This document shows positions 34,072-43,448 of a stretch of DNA of 64,000 nucleotides, in pieces. Under the pieces are notes generated by a model. That model was not told where the DNA came from and searched no databases. It saw only the letters and a program-made list of their open reading frames with translations. The number at the start of each line of letters is the position of its first letter. Position 1 is the stretch's first letter. Made by a program: the position numbers and the translations under genes. This DNA is from Ruficoccus sp. ZRK36 (lineage in GTDB: Bacteria; Verrucomicrobiota; Verrucomicrobiia; Opitutales; Cerasicoccaceae): NCBI RefSeq assembly GCF_019603315.1, contig NZ_CP080649.1, forward strand, positions 2,738,176 through 2,802,175, given 5' to 3'.

Positions 34072-34902
34072 ATGACAGGTATTTATAGGTCATGGCCGCG
34101 TATGACGCTACCAGTGATGATTGATGAGGTGGAGCGCATGAGCGGACTCAGGCTTTGTCTGAAGCCCCTGGACCCCGATGTTCGCTCGCAGACACTGCTG
34201 GGGGAGGTGCCACCGCCAAACCGGCTACACTTTAGCCCGTTCTGTCAGCAGGTGAAGGTAAACTTCAATCATCGTTGTACGCAGTGCGATATGGGCGATG
34301 TCACCCGAAAGGCACTGGAGCATACGGACCCCTTTGTGCATGAGTGCCATGCAGGCGCACTCGAGTTGATCATCCCGCTGGTGCGCCAGAAACAGCTGAT
34401 CGGCATTGGCTTTCTGGGGCAGTTTCGCCATCGGGAGCGGGGGGTGAAAGAACTGCCGGAGCTGACGGATACGCTCTTTGAGCAGTTAGGTGCGGTGGCA
34501 TCCTGGGTGCAGAGCTACCTACTGCGTGAGATCGAGCTTACCCTCAGACCCAACCGCGTACAGCGCACCCGCCGCGAGCGCATTCTGTTCTTTATCCGTA
34601 GCCGACTCCAGCGACAGCTGACGCTTGAAGATCTGGCTCGCGAGCTGCATGTGTCTGTCTCGCGGGCTGGCCACTTGGTGAAGGAGCTGACGGGGAGCGG
34701 CTTTGCCGAGACGAAGCAGCGGATGCGACTGGAAGCCGCCCGCGAGATGCTGGCTCAGACCATGCTGCCCGTGGAGAGTATCGCGGGCCACGTCGGCTAT
34801 GAGGATGTACGCTACTTCTATCGGGTGTTCACTGAGGACACCGGGCTGCCTCCGGGAAAGTGGCGGCAAAAGCACACCCGGATCGGTGAAAGTGAAGCGT
34901 AG
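34072..34902 (+). CDS. AraC-family regulator with PocR sensory domain
   Basis: This is a 276-residue regulator. Residues 15-160 match the PocR ligand-sensing domain: FSPFCQQVK, then FNHRCTQCDMGDV with two cysteines, CHAGALELIIPLV, and LIGIGFLGQFR. Residues 175-270 are an AraC HTH pair (LTLEDLARELHVSVSRAGHLVKELTG; IAGHVGYEDVRYFYRVF). PocR itself responds to 1,3-propanediol, and other members bind small sugars or alcohols. Divergence from the double-FAD oxidoreductase suggests it controls that gene. Starts at 34102 or later are possible because the first ATG lacks a ribosome-binding site. Confidence 0.85.
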   Translation: MTGIYRSWPRMTLPVMIDEVERMSGLRLCLKPLDPDVRSQTLLGEVPPPNRLHFSPFCQQVKVNFNHRCTQCDMGDVTRKALEHTDPFVHECHAGALELIIPLVRQKQLIGIGFLGQFRHRERGVKELPELTDTLFEQLGAVASWVQSYLLREIELTLRPNRVQRTRRERILFFIRSRLQRQLTLEDLARELHVSVSRAGHLVKELTGSGFAETKQRMRLEAAREMLAQTMLPVESIAGHVGYEDVRYFYRVFTEDTGLPPGKWRQKHTRIGESEA

Positions 34903-34947
34903 ATCGCCGCGCAATCGACAGGCGGAGCCTGAAAGTGGTCAGCACTT

Positions 34948-35985
34948 TTATCGATCGCGGGGAAGTAGAGTAGGGCCGTTATGCCAGATGCCAGGAATAA
35001 GCGTTTTATAGGCGAGGTCAGGAAGCCCCGTTCTTCCCGCATGAATCAATGAAACGACCTGCGCGACGGCTTGCTCGCCGATGCTGCATTTGTGCTGCCA
35101 GATGCCGGCCCAGTCCTCGCAGTCACCGTCTAGGGAAAGGTGGGCTACTCCAACCTGACTCGGTATCTCGCATCCGGCTTCCGTTAGCCAAGTAATCAGT
35201 TTTGCGTGGTGCCCGATAACGGCATCAGGCCGGGCTTTCGCGAGCCATTTTTTCAGAGCCTGCGGTGTGAACTCAGCAAAGATAAAGGGCTCGATACGCT
35301 CGGCTCGCGGGATTTGAGAATGAAAATAGCGCAGCGCAGACAAGTAGGCGTGGTGGGAACTCTGGTCAATGATGTGGTGAAGACTCAGGCCGATGCGGCG
35401 ATAGCCCATCGAGCGGACCTGTTCGAGCGCCTGCATGAGATTGTGCTGGTAGTCAGGCATGACTTGGTGAAGTCGTGGTGTGACGATGGCTCCCTCGAAT
35501 GAGACGCCCGCGAACTGTCGCCAGTCAAAGTCCAGGCTCGGAATGCTGGGGCGGGCGTGTCCGATGATGACCCCGCGGATACCCCTGCTCGCAATAATCG
35601 AAGACATCCGGCGTTCAGTCATATTCGGTTCGCATAGCCAAAATTCCTCCAGTCGGTAGCCGAGTTCACGTGCCTGTTTCGTGGCCCCCTCATAAAACGG
35701 TGCCAGCCAGGAGTATTCCTGATAGGCGCGGCGGTTTGCCATTCCGTTGATCCACGCCAGCGGCAGGAGCTCTCTGCTGCGTGAGCCGCGAACTTTTGTC
35801 ATGACCTCAGATAGCCGGGCATCTGGGCTGTAACCCATCTTGGCGGCTATTCTTTTTATGCGAGCGGTTGTCTTGGGGCTGATCCTACCGGTGCCGCGAA
35901 GGGCGCATGAGACTGTCATACGGGAGACGCCAGCTTTCTCGGCTATTGTTTTCAGAGTGGGGTGGGTAGAGGGGTTCTCCTTCAT
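34948..35985 (-). CDS. LacI-family transcriptional regulator
   Basis: This is a 345-residue repressor-type protein. The HTH (LKTIAEKAGVSRMTVSCALRG) and hinge (KRIAAKMGYSPDARLSEVM) lead into a sugar-binding-protein-like core with YEGATKQARELGYRLEEF and RGVIIGHAR. It belongs to the same sub-branch as the two LacI genes at 53-55 kb. It diverges across about 200 bp from a PEP-CTERM gene and the GH/PL22/symporter run, so it probably controls those. A 12-bp inverted repeat AAGCC-GT-GGCTT at 36115-36126 lies in the shared region and could be an operator. Confidence 0.88.
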   Translation of the reverse strand: MKENPSTHPTLKTIAEKAGVSRMTVSCALRGTGRISPKTTARIKRIAAKMGYSPDARLSEVMTKVRGSRSRELLPLAWINGMANRRAYQEYSWLAPFYEGATKQARELGYRLEEFWLCEPNMTERRMSSIIASRGIRGVIIGHARPSIPSLDFDWRQFAGVSFEGAIVTPRLHQVMPDYQHNLMQALEQVRSMGYRRIGLSLHHIIDQSSHHAYLSALRYFHSQIPRAERIEPFIFAEFTPQALKKWLAKARPDAVIGHHAKLITWLTEAGCEIPSQVGVAHLSLDGDCEDWAGIWQHKCSIGEQAVAQVVSLIHAGRTGLPDLAYKTLIPGIWHNGPTLLPRDR

Positions 35986-36183
35986 CGCTGGGAATGGGGT
36001 GTGTGTTTCTTACGTATAGCTCTCCGGAGCCCCACGAGAATACCAGATCAGGTTTACGTAATGCAAAACTTGTCTGTGAATTGCAGCATGGTTGTGCGAG
36101 AAATAAACCTGTCAAAGCCGTGGCTTAATCAGCGGCATCTCACTCGTTTCACCCACCCAGTAACTCCCATTCTTCACCCCCTC

Positions 36184-36951
36184 ATGAAAATAAAGACTCT
36201 TATCCTATTGGCGATGGCAGCTCCGCTTGCCTCCATTTTAGCACACGCTCAAACTGTTGTTTCGACCTGGACCTATGACTTTAGCGGTTCCGCTTCCACG
36301 GGGCTTGATGGCCAAAGCACGACCAGCGGGTCGCCCGAGTTAACCTGGAACTCGTCCTCCAATATCCGGGCAGACGGCTCTACCAATGGCGGTGGGGCGG
36401 CCTGGCTCCCGACTGAAGTCGTTGATGGTTACATTTACACCATAAAGGTGGATGTGGATACCTCCGGGATGTCCACCAATAGCACATCCGGCTATTATGC
36501 CGGTCTATCCTTCACCACGGACAATGAAGTCATTACGCAGTTCAGTGTAGATTCGCCGAACTACACGGTCCTTGCGTTCCGCCAGTACAATACCTCCGAT
36601 GTATTGAAGCCCTCCACCTTTTACAACTGCTCGGACGGCGACGGTAATAACTTCAACAACACTACGAATATCCCACAGACTGTGACGGCGGGAACTCTGA
36701 CTCTCACCATCGACACGACTGGCGATGTTTGGACTTATACGGCTTCGGTTGGGGACACGACTATTTCCGGTAGCCTGGCCTCGGGAAGCGTGAATGGCGT
36801 CGGCTTGGCGACAAACAGCGCTGGGGCCGTGTTTGATAATCTGGAGTACACGATAAGTACGCCCATCCCCGAGCCGGCCTCAGTCACATGGTTGTCCTTG
36901 GCCGGTCTATTTATTCTGATCGGCCTGTTGAAGAATAAGGCTCGTAACTAG
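36184..36951 (+). CDS. PEP-CTERM sorting-domain protein
   Basis: This is a 255-residue exported protein. Its signal peptide is MKIKTLILLAMAAPLASILA. The body is beta-sandwich-like (YDFSGSASTGLDGQS, VDGYIYTIKVDVDTS, GTLTLTIDTTGDVWTYTASV), probably a concanavalin-like or carbohydrate-binding fold. The C-terminus IPEPASVTWLSLAGLFILIG plus a short basic tail is a canonical PEP-CTERM anchor. The start at 36184 is the ATG next to the signal peptide; the frame opens earlier inside the LacI leader. It lies directly before a large glycoside hydrolase and may bind the same polysaccharide at the surface or in exopolysaccharide. Confidence 0.82.
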   Translation: MKIKTLILLAMAAPLASILAHAQTVVSTWTYDFSGSASTGLDGQSTTSGSPELTWNSSSNIRADGSTNGGGAAWLPTEVVDGYIYTIKVDVDTSGMSTNSTSGYYAGLSFTTDNEVITQFSVDSPNYTVLAFRQYNTSDVLKPSTFYNCSDGDGNNFNNTTNIPQTVTAGTLTLTIDTTGDVWTYTASVGDTTISGSLASGSVNGVGLATNSAGAVFDNLEYTISTPIPEPASVTWLSLAGLFILIGLLKNKARN

Positions 36952-37034
36952 CGTGGGCTTCATCGGCTGAGAATGGCCGTAGCTATACAACTCCAATCAC
37001 ATCAAAGATATAATAACCTTGTTGCTCGTATCCC

Positions 37035-40000
37035 ATGAAACGACTCCTCCCGTATTTTAAGACATCCCTATGCGCTCTGTTTTTCACGCCTATGCTAACC
37101 TGCCTGGCTGCCTCACCAGCTGCGCACACGGAAGAACCCAGCCTGCCAGATCTTAAAATTAGCAGTGACGGTACCTTCGCCATTGATGGGGTAACGTTTG
37201 GACTGCGCTATTACGCGCCGAGCTGGAAAAGTGTCGCACAGTCAGCTCTGACTGTGGAGGGCGAGGCCCTCGCGCCGGAGATACCACTCACGCAGCCCTT
37301 CGAGGTGAGGGGGGCCTTGGACGTGGGCGAAGGTTTACCACCGGTGCAGGTACTGGAGCAGATCGTACCCGGAGCGAGTCCGGATTCTATACATGTCCGC
37401 CTAAAGGCGATACCTGGTGGCGAAACGCCCGCCAACCAGTTTTCCTTTGAGGTTGCATTACCGGTCAAAGCCTTTGCCGGGCGCAGTATTTCCGTGGACG
37501 GTCAGGGGTACGCCATGCCTATCGATCAACCCTCCACGCCCAGTCTTTTTTCTGTGCCGGAGGGAGAGCACACCGTGGTGCTGCCGCTGTCCGACGGATT
37601 GTTGAGCTTGAAGGGTAACTTCGCTCTGAGCGCGCAGGATAACCGTAAGTGGAAGTTGAGTGAGTACGTCCTCCGCCTTCGTATCCCTGGCGCAGTCAAA
37701 GACAACCTTCTACGTGAAACTGAGTTAGAACTGGACGTTAGCTACAGGCCCTATCAGCAGCAAACCGTTGATATATCCGAGGCTGCGAACCGAAGCTTTT
37801 CAGACGAAACTCCGGGCGATGGTGAAGGCGGCTGGACCGACCAGGGGAAGCAGAATGACCTTTCTGTGCTCCCGTCGGGGCCACTGAATGTCGGGGCACT
37901 GGAGTTCGATATCCTCGACCCATCCTCCAACGATGGTCTAGGCGCTATCGTAGTAGGCGGTCCAGATCGGGAAGGTTTTTCACGTGAGGCTGAGTTGACA
38001 CTTCCTTCCTCCGACGAGACCGAGGGCTGGCAATCATTGTACCTGCTGCATGCTGCTGCCTGGTTGCCGCGCACGGGTACCGTTGCTGTAGGTACCATGA
38101 CTGTACACTATGAAGATGGTACAGAGGCTAGCCTAGATGTGAGAAGTGGTCGCGATGTGGGTGACTGGTGGATGACGATGCCTCTGCCTAACGGGTCTGT
38201 TGCCTGGGATAGTGAGAATCCATCCTCGACGGTATCTCTGTATGCCTCGGTTTTTCCCATCGATCCCACTCGTAAGCCGGTCTCTATTACCTTTGAGGGG
38301 CAGGGGAGCACAGCTTGGATGATTGCTGCTGTGTCGGCCTCTCATGACAGGATTCCGTTTGAGTATGCTTCCCGTCCATTGACGATTGCAGTCGGTCATC
38401 ACTGGGCTCGCTATGAACACCAGGTCGAGGTGAAGTCGGGTGGTGTGTTCGATTTTTCAGCTTCCGTGCCAGCTCCGGCCGGTCAATTTGGAGAGCTGAT
38501 TGAAACTCCTGAGGGGCATTTTGCCTTTGAAAAGCGCCCGGATGTACCCGTGCGCTTCTGGGGCGTGAACTTCTGTTTTACTGCCAACTATCTGAACAAA
38601 AGCGAAGCCGACGCCGTCGCACAGCGGCTCGCCCGGTCCGGGTACAATGCCGTGCGGTTCCACCACTTCGAGCAAGCGCTCACCAGCAAGGGGGCAAACT
38701 CCTGGGAGCTCGATCCCGAGCTGATGGATAAGCTCGACTATCTCGTGGCCGCGATGAAAAAGGCAGGCCTGTACATCAGCTACGATCTGTTCGACGGGCG
38801 TAGCTTCAGTGACGAGGAGCTGGTGGCCTTCGGCCTGGAGCCAGGACTCACGGGCAGCCAGACGCGCAGCATGTTTAAGGGGCTGGTTCCGATCGACGAG
38901 GCGGCGTTTGCCTCCTGGGAGAAATTCGCCCGCGCCTTGATGCTGCACAAGAATCCCTACACAGGGCTGACGTGGGCAGAGGACCCGGTATTTGTTGGCG
39001 TTTGCGTCGTCAATGAGGACACCCTTTATGCTAAGATTCGGAACCCGAAAATACACGCCCGCTACGAGGCTATTTTCGAGGCGGAGTATCCAGGTATAAC
39101 GGACGCTTCCGAGGACGAGCGCCTGATGGCCTGGACGGAGTTTTTGACCGAAACGCAAATCAACGCCAGCGCTCGTATGTTCAAGGCCCTGCGTGAGATG
39201 GGAGTGCGTGCACCTTTGACCGACACGAACTACATTCGGCAGAAGTTCATGACCTATCTGCGTGTGCACTACGACTACGTGGACGACCATAATTACTGGG
39301 ATCACCCGGGCTTCCCGGGTAAAGCCTGGAAAGCGCCCTTTGCATTTAACCAGCGCAGTGCCATTCAAGCTGCGGCGCAGTTACCGCGCCTGATGATGGC
39401 CTCCCGTATCCCTGGTAAGCCCTTTACGGTGACGGAGTTTAACTACTGCCGACCCAACCAGTATCGGGCCGAGGGTGGGGTCCTTATGTCCGCATATGCC
39501 TCGCTGCAGGACTGGGACGGGCTCTACAACTTCCAGTACGCGATGAGTCGCGAGATGTCCGTCAACGGTAGCCACGAGAACTATTTCGCCCTGGCGTCGG
39601 ATCCCATTAGTATGCTCGGCGACCGAGTTGCGGCCCTCCTGTTTCGCCGTGGTGACATTAGCCCGGCTGCGACCAGCATTACCTATGCAGTTCGGCCGGA
39701 AGAGGGCTTTATCTCCTACAACGACGGCTTCCCTCATGTTTTCACCGAGCTCGGCCTGGTCGCGCGTCTTGGCTCCTTGCCGGGCAGCCCTGAAGCTGTG
39801 TTGCAGGGTGCTGATGGTCGTCCCGTGCCCGATGCTGCCGTGGTCGGAGAGATCCCACCGCTGAAAGACCCCTCGCTCGTTGACACATTTGTCGCCGATA
39901 CGGAGCTGCCACAGCAGTTGATTGCCGATGGCATCCTGCCGGAGGGCTCCATCAACGCTGAGCGCACACGCTTTGCCAGTGAGACTGACCAGATCGTGCT

Positions 40001-40463
40001 GGATACCGAGGCCAGTTCGATCAAGGTCGTTACTCCGCGTAGCGAGCAGTTTGTCGTGCCCCCCGAGTCCACGCTGAAGGGGGAATGTGTCAGCGTTACC
40101 AATACATCCGAGACGCAGTGCGCTGTGCAGGTAGTCGCTGTTGATGATCAACCGCTGGCCCAAAGCCGCCGTATCCTTATCACACATTTGACGGACGCTC
40201 TTCCCGAGGGCATGCGCTTCGCCGATCAGGACCGACGTCTGCTAGAAGACTGGGGGACGCCGCAGCATCTGGTTCGTAGCGGTACGGCACAGATCACTCT
40301 GAAGCTGCCCGAACCGGCCTCCTGGAAAGCCTGGGCTGTCGATGCCAGCGGTAGCCGCAAGTACCTCGTAAGCTTAGAGACCTCGGCTGACGGAAGCCTG
40401 GTGATAGATGCGAGTACTGTGACAAAAAAAGGAACACAACTCGCTTATGAACTCGTCCGATAG
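37035..40463 (+). CDS. Exported multidomain GH-A clan glycoside hydrolase
   Basis: This is a 1142-residue protein with a signal peptide (to about residue 30). Residues 40-490 are beta-rich modules of unknown type. A TIM barrel starts near FWGVNFCFTANYLNKSEAD and includes SGYNAVRFHHFE. Catalytic glutamates are likely Glu661 (CVVNEDTLY) and Glu801 (TVTEFNYCRP), the clan GH-A arrangement, and resemble GH5-like enzymes frequent in Verrucomicrobiota. A TATAAT at 37009-37014 may be its -10 box. The gene overlaps the next one by 17 bp. It probably cleaves a plant or algal polysaccharide before the PL22-like step; the polymer is not known. Confidence 0.75.
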   Translation: MKRLLPYFKTSLCALFFTPMLTCLAASPAAHTEEPSLPDLKISSDGTFAIDGVTFGLRYYAPSWKSVAQSALTVEGEALAPEIPLTQPFEVRGALDVGEGLPPVQVLEQIVPGASPDSIHVRLKAIPGGETPANQFSFEVALPVKAFAGRSISVDGQGYAMPIDQPSTPSLFSVPEGEHTVVLPLSDGLLSLKGNFALSAQDNRKWKLSEYVLRLRIPGAVKDNLLRETELELDVSYRPYQQQTVDISEAANRSFSDETPGDGEGGWTDQGKQNDLSVLPSGPLNVGALEFDILDPSSNDGLGAIVVGGPDREGFSREAELTLPSSDETEGWQSLYLLHAAAWLPRTGTVAVGTMTVHYEDGTEASLDVRSGRDVGDWWMTMPLPNGSVAWDSENPSSTVSLYASVFPIDPTRKPVSITFEGQGSTAWMIAAVSASHDRIPFEYASRPLTIAVGHHWARYEHQVEVKSGGVFDFSASVPAPAGQFGELIETPEGHFAFEKRPDVPVRFWGVNFCFTANYLNKSEADAVAQRLARSGYNAVRFHHFEQALTSKGANSWELDPELMDKLDYLVAAMKKAGLYISYDLFDGRSFSDEELVAFGLEPGLTGSQTRSMFKGLVPIDEAAFASWEKFARALMLHKNPYTGLTWAEDPVFVGVCVVNEDTLYAKIRNPKIHARYEAIFEAEYPGITDASEDERLMAWTEFLTETQINASARMFKALREMGVRAPLTDTNYIRQKFMTYLRVHYDYVDDHNYWDHPGFPGKAWKAPFAFNQRSAIQAAAQLPRLMMASRIPGKPFTVTEFNYCRPNQYRAEGGVLMSAYASLQDWDGLYNFQYAMSREMSVNGSHENYFALASDPISMLGDRVAALLFRRGDISPAATSITYAVRPEEGFISYNDGFPHVFTELGLVARLGSLPGSPEAVLQGADGRPVPDAAVVGEIPPLKDPSLVDTFVADTELPQQLIADGILPEGSINAERTRFASETDQIVLDTEASSIKVVTPRSEQFVVPPESTLKGECVSVTNTSETQCAVQVVAVDDQPLAQSRRILITHLTDALPEGMRFADQDRRLLEDWGTPQHLVRSGTAQITLKLPEPASWKAWAVDASGSRKYLVSLETSADGSLVIDASTVTKKGTQLAYELVR

Positions 40464-41784
40464 TGCCGCTGTGTCAGCGTCAGACACCATTCCTAAGCGG
40501 GCCCATGCAGATTTTCTACAGTCCGAGCTGCTCGCACCTTGTCGTGATCCCGAAAGCGGCATTGTCAGCTATGTGCTGACCCCAGTCGGGACAAGTGCCG
40601 GGGAGGCTCGTCTGGCCACGCTCCAGCAAAGCTTTTACTATGTGAACCCGAGCCTCTGGTTGGGGACCGAGTCTAAGCCTGCGGCTAAGTATTGGTTTAT
40701 GTGTGCATGGCCGCCAAGCGATATGCGCCTGATCGCTCTGGCGGATTTTACCACAGGAAGGGTCAAGGTCTTTTCGGATGCCTCTAACTGCAGCCCTGCC
40801 AGTAACGTGCCCATGCTTCACCCGGAGACCGGTGAGGTTTATTGGGCCAACACGAACGGCATCTGGAAACTGGCCGCTGATTTTTCCTCCAGCCCGGAGT
40901 ACGTGAATGCGTTTACCCAGGACGTGTTGAATAATCGGCGGCTGCAATACTATGCCTCGCACCTGACACTGGACGCGGATGGCGCATCGCTGGGGATAGA
41001 TGCTCGCATCGGCTCGCAAATCTACATGGGGCATGCACCGCTCGATGGAAGCCCGGTCGAGATCTGGAACACAAGCCGTCGGCTCTATAACCATGGCCAG
41101 TGCAACCCCCGCCGCCCTGGCATTATGCTCCAGGCTCAGGAGAACCAGATCGATCAGGATACGGGACAGGTCACCTATAAAGATAATCGGATGTGGATTT
41201 CACGCCGCTCGAGCTCTGATGCTCGTGAGGCGACGTTCTTTCCGGTTTATCCACGCTCACTCAGATTTTTGGTGGATGACAGTTATCGGCCCGTGGCCAC
41301 CAACCCCCACTTGGCCACGGCCCACCGTGTCGTTCGTGATGAGCCTCGTCAAATGCATGGACACGAGTGGTGGTCTGGGGACGGTGAGTACATCTACTAC
41401 ATCCATTACCAGACCGGGATCGAGCGTACGCCGCTAGCTACTGCGGGCACTGAGGACGCTCTGCCCGAGCTTGTCTGGCCTCACAAGACCGTCTCTCATG
41501 CGCACACTTCACCGTGTGGGAACTATCTGGTGCTCGATTCGCTACCGCCGGATGACCCTGACGCACAGCACGTGCGCTTCGTTAATTTGGTTACCCGCCG
41601 AGAGGTGGATATTGTTTCGCATATGGCCATGCCAGCGGCCAGATTCCGGGCGTACCACCCGCACTCGCATCCGCAGTTCTGCGGACCCCATGGTGAATAC
41701 ATCTGCTACAGCCGCATTCAGCCAAATGAAACAATCGACGTGGCCTTTGTGCGTGTCGATGACCTGATTGAAGCGACCTCCTAG
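40447..41784 (+). CDS. Oligogalacturonate lyase-like protein (PL22)
   Basis: This is a 445-residue cytosolic seven-bladed propeller. PL22 landmarks are present: NHGQCNPRRPGIMLQAQE with a candidate catalytic Arg, HGHEWWSGDGEYIYYIHY, and a metal-binding YHPHSHPQF cluster (His-x-His-x-x-Gln type). Oligogalacturonate lyases convert unsaturated digalacturonate to 5-keto-4-deoxyuronate in pectin catabolism. Length exceeds the usual 388 residues by an N-terminal extension. It starts inside the GH gene (17-bp overlap), which suggests coupling, and is followed by a GPH-type symporter. No kduI/kduD genes lie nearby. Confidence 0.8.
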   Translation: MNSSDSAAVSASDTIPKRAHADFLQSELLAPCRDPESGIVSYVLTPVGTSAGEARLATLQQSFYYVNPSLWLGTESKPAAKYWFMCAWPPSDMRLIALADFTTGRVKVFSDASNCSPASNVPMLHPETGEVYWANTNGIWKLAADFSSSPEYVNAFTQDVLNNRRLQYYASHLTLDADGASLGIDARIGSQIYMGHAPLDGSPVEIWNTSRRLYNHGQCNPRRPGIMLQAQENQIDQDTGQVTYKDNRMWISRRSSSDAREATFFPVYPRSLRFLVDDSYRPVATNPHLATAHRVVRDEPRQMHGHEWWSGDGEYIYYIHYQTGIERTPLATAGTEDALPELVWPHKTVSHAHTSPCGNYLVLDSLPPDDPDAQHVRFVNLVTRREVDIVSHMAMPAARFRAYHPHSHPQFCGPHGEYICYSRIQPNETIDVAFVRVDDLIEATS

Positions 41785-41837
41785 AGGACGTTTCAGAAAC
41801 TTATCAGGCTGCGCTACCAGCTTTAAGAATACCCCGT

Positions 41838-43286
41838 ATGAGATTTTCCCTGAAAAAGAAATCCGGTCATGGCATGCACCACGTCAGACCGGAGGATCGC
41901 GTTCCCATTGGTCAGAAAATAGCCTATGGCTTAGGAGGCCCTCTGGAGATACTATCGGTAACGATTCCCAAGAGTGTGATTACCCCGGTATTTAATATCG
42001 GGATGGGCCTAAACCCCGTGCTGATCAGTCTGGTGGCTATGCTGTGGAGAGCATGGGATGCCTTCAGTGACCCGGTGATGGGCAATATCTCTGATAATGC
42101 GCGTACGCGCTGGGGCAGGAGGCGTCCGTTTATCGTACTGGGCGCTATTCTGACGGGGCTGACCATGCCCATCATGTGGTGGGCACCGGAGAGCTTGAGC
42201 CAGTGGCAGCTTTTCACCTGGCTGCTTGTGACGGGGATACTTTTCTACACCTGCTTTACGATTTGGTCGATGCCCTACTACAGCCTGAACATGGAGATGA
42301 GCCCGAGCTATGATGAGCGAACGATCATCACTGCGTACCGGGCGGTCCCTCAGAAGCTGGCCTATCTGCTGGCAGGCTGGATTATCGCGCTGGCCTCGAT
42401 GTCGATCTTTGGCGTAAACGCAGATGGCACCCCAAATCTAATCAATGGGATGCGTTGGATCAGTCTTTGCCTGGCAGGGGCAACGATTGTACTGGGGGTG
42501 CTGCCGGGCATCTTTGTCAAGGAGCGCTACTATGCCAAAACCAAGGGCCAGAAGAAACGGCGCTTGATGGATGATGTGAAGCAAACCTTCCGCACCAAAC
42601 CCTTTCTCATTTTGCTCACTATCGTATTTACCAAGCTGCTGGGCTTTGGCTTTATCGGTACGCTGGGTTTTTATCTGAACGCCTATTATGTTTGTGGTGG
42701 GGATATTAAACAAGCGGCGGTCATTAATGGAGTCAAAGCCTCCATGCTTATCCTGCCCAATCTATTTGCAGTACCGTTTTGCACCTGGCTTTCGAGTTGT
42801 TTCGGTAAGCGTGTCGTTCTCTATGTCATTAGTGCCTCGACCATTCTCGGCTTTTTGTCGGTATATATCTTTTATGATCCTGCGCACCCGTGGCTGCAGT
42901 TGATACCGGCGCTCTTGGTTTCTCCACTGAGTGCAGGTATCTGGTTGATTGCCCCATCGATGCAGGCCGATGTCGCAGATTTTGACGAGCTGGAGACTGG
43001 TAATCGCCGAGAGGGGAGCTTTTCCGCGGTCTTCTCCTGGACGACCAAGATGACCTCGACGATCACGACCGGACTAGGGGGCTTTGTGCTGGTATGGACC
43101 GGCTTCGATGTCGCCCATGGCGCAGAACAGCCGCCCCATGTGCTGGACAACATCATGCACTGCTATGTCTTGATCCCGGTCGCATTCAGTGCCGTCAACA
43201 TCGTCTGTGTGTACTTCTACAGTCTGACAAGAGAGCGTATGGAGGATATTCGCGCCCAGCTCGAAGAGCGGCGAGGGGCGCTATGA
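41838..43286 (+). CDS. GPH-family sugar:cation symporter (MFS)
   Basis: This is a 482-residue inner-membrane protein with about 12 hydrophobic segments. The family signature (RAWDAFSDPVMGNISDNART, then RWGRRRPF) and later MDDVKQTFRTKPFLILL match the glycoside-pentoside-hexuronide:cation symporters. These import mono- and disaccharides or hexuronides with Na+ or H+. Placement right after a PL22-like lyase suggests uptake of unsaturated uronide oligomers or the released sugars. The gap to the lyase gene is 53 bp, consistent with one operon. Confidence 0.88.
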   Translation: MRFSLKKKSGHGMHHVRPEDRVPIGQKIAYGLGGPLEILSVTIPKSVITPVFNIGMGLNPVLISLVAMLWRAWDAFSDPVMGNISDNARTRWGRRRPFIVLGAILTGLTMPIMWWAPESLSQWQLFTWLLVTGILFYTCFTIWSMPYYSLNMEMSPSYDERTIITAYRAVPQKLAYLLAGWIIALASMSIFGVNADGTPNLINGMRWISLCLAGATIVLGVLPGIFVKERYYAKTKGQKKRRLMDDVKQTFRTKPFLILLTIVFTKLLGFGFIGTLGFYLNAYYVCGGDIKQAAVINGVKASMLILPNLFAVPFCTWLSSCFGKRVVLYVISASTILGFLSVYIFYDPAHPWLQLIPALLVSPLSAGIWLIAPSMQADVADFDELETGNRREGSFSAVFSWTTKMTSTITTGLGGFVLVWTGFDVAHGAEQPPHVLDNIMHCYVLIPVAFSAVNIVCVYFYSLTRERMEDIRAQLEERRGAL

Positions 43287-43352
43287 GCCCTTTGGCATGG
43301 TTGCTACAGGGTTAAGTCCTTCATCTTTATCGGGCGAGAATGCTCTGGCCCG

Positions 43353-43368
43353 GGTGACAATAGTCACC
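43353..43368. repeat. Perfect 16-bp inverted repeat
   Basis: GGTGAC-AATA-GTCACC lies in the 162-bp gap between the symporter and the histidine kinase genes. It could be an operator for a dimeric regulator or a small hairpin. There is no T-tract, so termination is less likely. Confidence 0.35.
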
Positions 43369-43448
43369 ATCCGGTGAATTCTCATTTTTCGCCTATTCGT
43401 GACGACAAGCGGGTTGAAATCTGGCGATGAATCATTCATCACAGAGAA

